From contig JARBJD010000059.1 of assembly GCA_033064195.1 (NCBI GenBank), forward strand, positions 124,001-188,000: a stretch of 64,000 nucleotides of DNA, given 5' to 3'. The translations under genes were made by a program, and so were the position numbers. A model generated the notes under the pieces. That model was not told the DNA's origin. It searched no databases and saw nothing but the letters and a program-made list of their open reading frames with translations. Position 1 is the stretch's first letter; each line of letters begins with the position of its first letter. Below, piece after piece: positions 61,126-64,000 of this stretch. Source of the stretch: Blattamonas nauphoetae. Its lineage: Eukaryota > Preaxostyla > Oxymonadida.

Positions 61126-64000
61126 TCATTCTTCCCAGAGAGTTTCACCAACAGATTGGAGAATGAACTGGGCAAAGGCACGGTTTGCCTCGAAGAGAGA
61201 AGTTCCTGAGCCTTCGTTCTCAGAATGGACAACAGGAGACGATGGAAGCGATGGTTTGATAGAAGTGTGTTCTTTCAGGATCGAGGGAGAGAGGAAGTAA
61301 GGCGATGATGAGAAGATTCTGTTGAGTGAGAGTGTGTGGTTGGCTGACTTGAGAAGCGAACATAAAGGCTGTCCGATCACCTGAAGCTTCAGATTCGGAT
61401 GAAGCGCAAAAGTCGGTGTTTCCTCAAAAATTGATTCCGGAATCGGGTTTTGTTGTGGGATGCTTGATGAATAGTGGCTGATGACTGCCTTGATTGGCGC
61501 CGAAATAGGAGGTCGTGGAGGGAGAACTGGAGGAGCTGTCATTGTTGGAGGGCAAGCTGAGATGTAGAGGCGTTCGTCCTCTCTTCGGATCTCTTCAATG
61601 TCCTCTTGTGCAACACCTGCTTTCTTTGTTTGGTTTCTCTCCAAAACCATCTTCGCATGAGCCGACAAGAATCGTTCAATGCTATTATAGGCTGGTTGTC
61701 TCGAAGACGGCGGGAGGGCTGTCAGAACGAGTGAGGGGTATTGATTGTCTTCTGGCTGCAAGGTCTGCTCCATTTCAGTCTCCTCAGCTGTCCGTGTCTG
61801 TCCTTCCATCAAGAACTTTGTCACAGCACCCGGTTCCTTTGGAGTGGTCGAAGGTGGAGCACCAGCGTCTTCTTCAAACGAGCCCTCCACAGTCGCCAAG
61901 CGGAGAAGAAGATGGAAGGCCCACATGCAAATGGCAAACCGAGGTTGATACGGAGACTCTTCCTTCGTTTTTGGGAAATCAGCTTCTGCTCCAGCAGGTA
62001 GTCCTCCATTTGGTGGAATAATCCATCCTTCGTGATTTTTCACCTCCCAAAGATGATGCAACGAGAGAGTGTCTTGGATGACAGCGCAGAGCTGGACGAG
62101 ATACACAGCAGGGATCGTCCTGAGACCAACATGAAGTGTCCGCGATCCGTCAACAACACTGTAGACAAGATTGTGGAAAGCGAGACCGTAATTCGACACA
62201 GATGCAGGTTCGTCGAGCTGAGTCTTCCGATGGAGAGAAGATGAGAGGAGATTCTTCAGTTCTTGTGGGAGTGTTGTCTCGATTGGCGGAACAACTGTCA
62301 GTTTGTTCTGACCAGATGTGGTGATTCGGTTGGGAATTATGGTTGACGTATGTGAAGCGAGAACAGTTGTGAAGATTGGCGGGTTGAAAATGAACCTGTC
62401 CAGTTGAGAGGCATTTCCTTCGCCTGAATTTTGAGCCGCTTGCTCAGCTGGTTGCTCTTTTCCTTTCGCGCCCGCTTTCCCCTTTGCTTTTTTGTCGTCT
62501 TCGGCAGGTCGCTTTCCACCTCTCGACTTCGGTTTCGCACCTTTCTTTGTGACTTCTTTCTCATCGACTTGGCTGATGGCAGTGGTTGGTCGAGAGAGAG
62601 GACGTTTTGTGAAGTTTGGAACGGCCTTGCTTGTCATCCATTCAAGCTCCTCTACAGCCAACACACACTTCTTTGCGAAAGTGGGAGACGATTGGAGAAG
62701 TGTGTTATACAGTTGTGTAAGCTCCACGCCAAATTGCGAGTCAGCTGATGCAATATCGGCACTAGTCATTCCAACCGACGGAGATGCGATGAACGGGGCT
62801 GCGTGGGGCTGAAGATTCTGCGCAGAGAAGGCACTGGCACCTGCGGACTCTTGGAGGAGCTTGACGTAGACGTTGACGATGTGGGAGATGGGAATGTCGA
62901 CGGCTGCATTTGCTCCGTCTGTCTGAGTTGATCCAACATCAGCTGTTTTCTCTGTTTTCTTTTCACCTCCTCTGGCTTTCTTTTCAGCACTTTGGCTTCG
63001 CTTCTTTCCTTTCGCTTCTCCTTCCTCTTTTGTCGGCTCCGCTGCGGCTGGGGCTCCATCGGCCGATGGAAGGAGAGAGTAGTGCTTCTTCTGCATGGAG
63101 AGAAGATCAGCTCGGATTTGTGTCGGAAGTGACGAGAGTGGGACTGTTCCCTGATCTGTCAGTGATGGAAGTGATCCCAACGCGCCTTGGGCAAGTGCTG
63201 TCCGGTGTTGCATGACAAGCAAGGCATTAACCAATCTCAGTAAGTGGACTCGATTTGAATCTGTTAAGACATAATTCTGTGGAGACTCTGATTGATCGTC
63301 GAGAGCGACTTGAGGAAGAACCATTCCCAGGAGAAGAATCAAATTGGAGAGAATATCAGAAATCATCGACAGACGCTCAAACCCACCAGAAGCAGACAGT
63401 GCCATCCACATCGATCGTCCCAAGAGCGCTGAAGCCCAGAGCATCACAATTCGTGTGAGTGATGGAGGATGTGTGGATGTTTTGGCTGTGATGGGAGATG
63501 GAGGAGCGAATATGTTCAGAGGGTTGTCTGAGAGTGGTGACTTCAGAACAGCTGATACAGGAGCGTGGTTCGGTGTCTGGAGGAGGGAAGAGACTCCACC
63601 CCATTCAGGGAAGATGGTTGACGTCAGCGGGAACAAAGTCTGAACCAACAACTGTCCACATTCCAACCACCCCTGTGCGCAGATCAGAGGAGACGGGGCA
63701 TACGACAACTGAAGACTCATCGAAAGTTGGATCACTGAAACAAGAGCTGGAGCTGTCTCGCCAATCATCACAACAGACTTCGTCGAAGACTCTGTCTTCT
63801 GCCTTCGAAGCTGAAGGCTGTCAAATGGTGTGGTTGCTGTTTTGAGGTAACTGGCGCGAGAGAGTGATGTTGACAGTGGAGTGTACAGGTTCGTGTAGGG
63901 CAGGAGGATTGGAGCAATGCTTGGAGTGACTGGATATTGGAGGAAGAGAGGATTGTGTTGATCTTGAGGGATGTCTGGATGAAGAGACGATTGATAAAAA
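61126..64000 (-). CDS. Unrecognised protein, 3' part only (5' end beyond the window)
   Basis: The frame is open from the right window edge to a TAA/TGA-type stop at 61126, at least 957 codons with no intron. An in-frame Met at about 63768 is internal, since coding sequence continues upstream (PLSTSLSRASYLKTATTPFD). Helical segments alternate with low-complexity insertions: MLWASALLGRSMWMALSASG, ISDILSNLILLLGMVL and VNALLVMQHRTALAQG are helical, while EPTKEEGEAKGKKRSQSAEK and KPKSRGGKRPAEDDKKAKGK are basic and disordered. Beyond these are Pro-rich stretches (PPVLPPRPPISAPIK). No signal peptide can be judged. Family not recognised; size and composition are like large cilia-associated or scaffold proteins, but that is a guess. 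Confidence 0.75.
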   Translation of the reverse strand, partial: FYQSSLHPDIPQDQHNPLFLQYPVTPSIAPILLPYTNLYTPLSTSLSRASYLKTATTPFDSLQLRRQKTESSTKSVVMIGETAPALVSVIQLSMSLQLSYAPSPLICAQGWLECGQLLVQTLFPLTSTIFPEWGGVSSLLQTPNHAPVSAVLKSPLSDNPLNIFAPPSPITAKTSTHPPSLTRIVMLWASALLGRSMWMALSASGGFERLSMISDILSNLILLLGMVLPQVALDDQSESPQNYVLTDSNRVHLLRLVNALLVMQHRTALAQGALGSLPSLTDQGTVPLSSLPTQIRADLLSMQKKHYSLLPSADGAPAAAEPTKEEGEAKGKKRSQSAEKKARGGEKKTEKTADVGSTQTDGANAAVDIPISHIVNVYVKLLQESAGASAFSAQNLQPHAAPFIASPSVGMTSADIASADSQFGVELTQLYNTLLQSSPTFAKKCVLAVEELEWMTSKAVPNFTKRPLSRPTTAISQVDEKEVTKKGAKPKSRGGKRPAEDDKKAKGKAGAKGKEQPAEQAAQNSGEGNASQLDRFIFNPPIFTTVLASHTSTIIPNRITTSGQNKLTVVPPIETTLPQELKNLLSSSLHRKTQLDEPASVSNYGLAFHNLVYSVVDGSRTLHVGLRTIPAVYLVQLCAVIQDTLSLHHLWEVKNHEGWIIPPNGGLPAGAEADFPKTKEESPYQPRFAICMWAFHLLLRLATVEGSFEEDAGAPPSTTPKEPGAVTKFLMEGQTRTAEETEMEQTLQPEDNQYPSLVLTALPPSSRQPAYNSIERFLSAHAKMVLERNQTKKAGVAQEDIEEIRREDERLYISACPPTMTAPPVLPPRPPISAPIKAVISHYSSSIPQQNPIPESIFEETPTFALHPNLKLQVIGQPLCSLLKSANHTLSLNRIFSSSPYFLSPSILKEHTSIKPSLPSSPVVHSENEGSGTSLFEANRAFAQFILQSVGETLWEE

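Overview
This window is nuclear DNA of a unicellular eukaryote. It has no bacterial operons, but it has dense spliceosomal introns (GT...AG, many only 29-55 nt), the standard genetic code (TAA, TAG and TGA all end genes), and eukaryote-only proteins: axonemal dynein, NME7, transportin, SMEK/PP4R3 and PTPA. The flagellar genes imply a flagellate. The mix of long intronless genes with intron-rich ones, together with a Cys-poor beta-helix-like surface protein with one membrane span, suggests a metamonad such as an oxymonad (Blattamonas-like). That assignment is inference. I see no transposon, virus-like element, tRNA, rRNA or CRISPR array.

Layout. 0-17.4 kb is a flagellar/centriolar block on the + strand: an inner-arm-type dynein heavy chain, a CEP120-like C2/coiled-coil protein (8 exons) and NME7 (7 exons). 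17.5-26.4 kb holds a beta-helix/IPT type I membrane protein, an unrecognised 202-aa gene (-), SRP54 (+), an unrecognised 474-aa gene (-) and a small PSI-domain membrane protein (-). 26.6-35.1 kb holds a large unrecognised protein (+) and an ARMC2-like armadillo protein (-). 35.5-45.0 kb holds an ERp29/PDI-D-like ER protein (-), a CENP-H-like coiled-coil protein (-), a PHP phosphoesterase (+), a PPP-family phosphatase with a large catalytic insertion (+) and a membrane-anchored 5'-nucleotidase-type metallophosphatase (+). 45.6-64 kb is almost entirely - strand: transportin, an ARM-like protein with a possible N-myristoylation site, SMEK/PP4R3 carrying a 28-copy 21-bp minisatellite, PTPA, and the 3' part of an unrecognised gene that leaves the window.

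How the genes relate. Dynein, CEP120-like, NME7 and ARMC2-like all belong to flagellum building. The PPP phosphatase, SMEK and PTPA belong to PPP phosphatase biology; SMEK and PTPA lie about 300 bp apart. Exon joins given here were worked out by hand from reading frames, GT/AG boundaries and family similarity. In every model with stated joins the exon lengths sum to a multiple of three, but none has transcript support.
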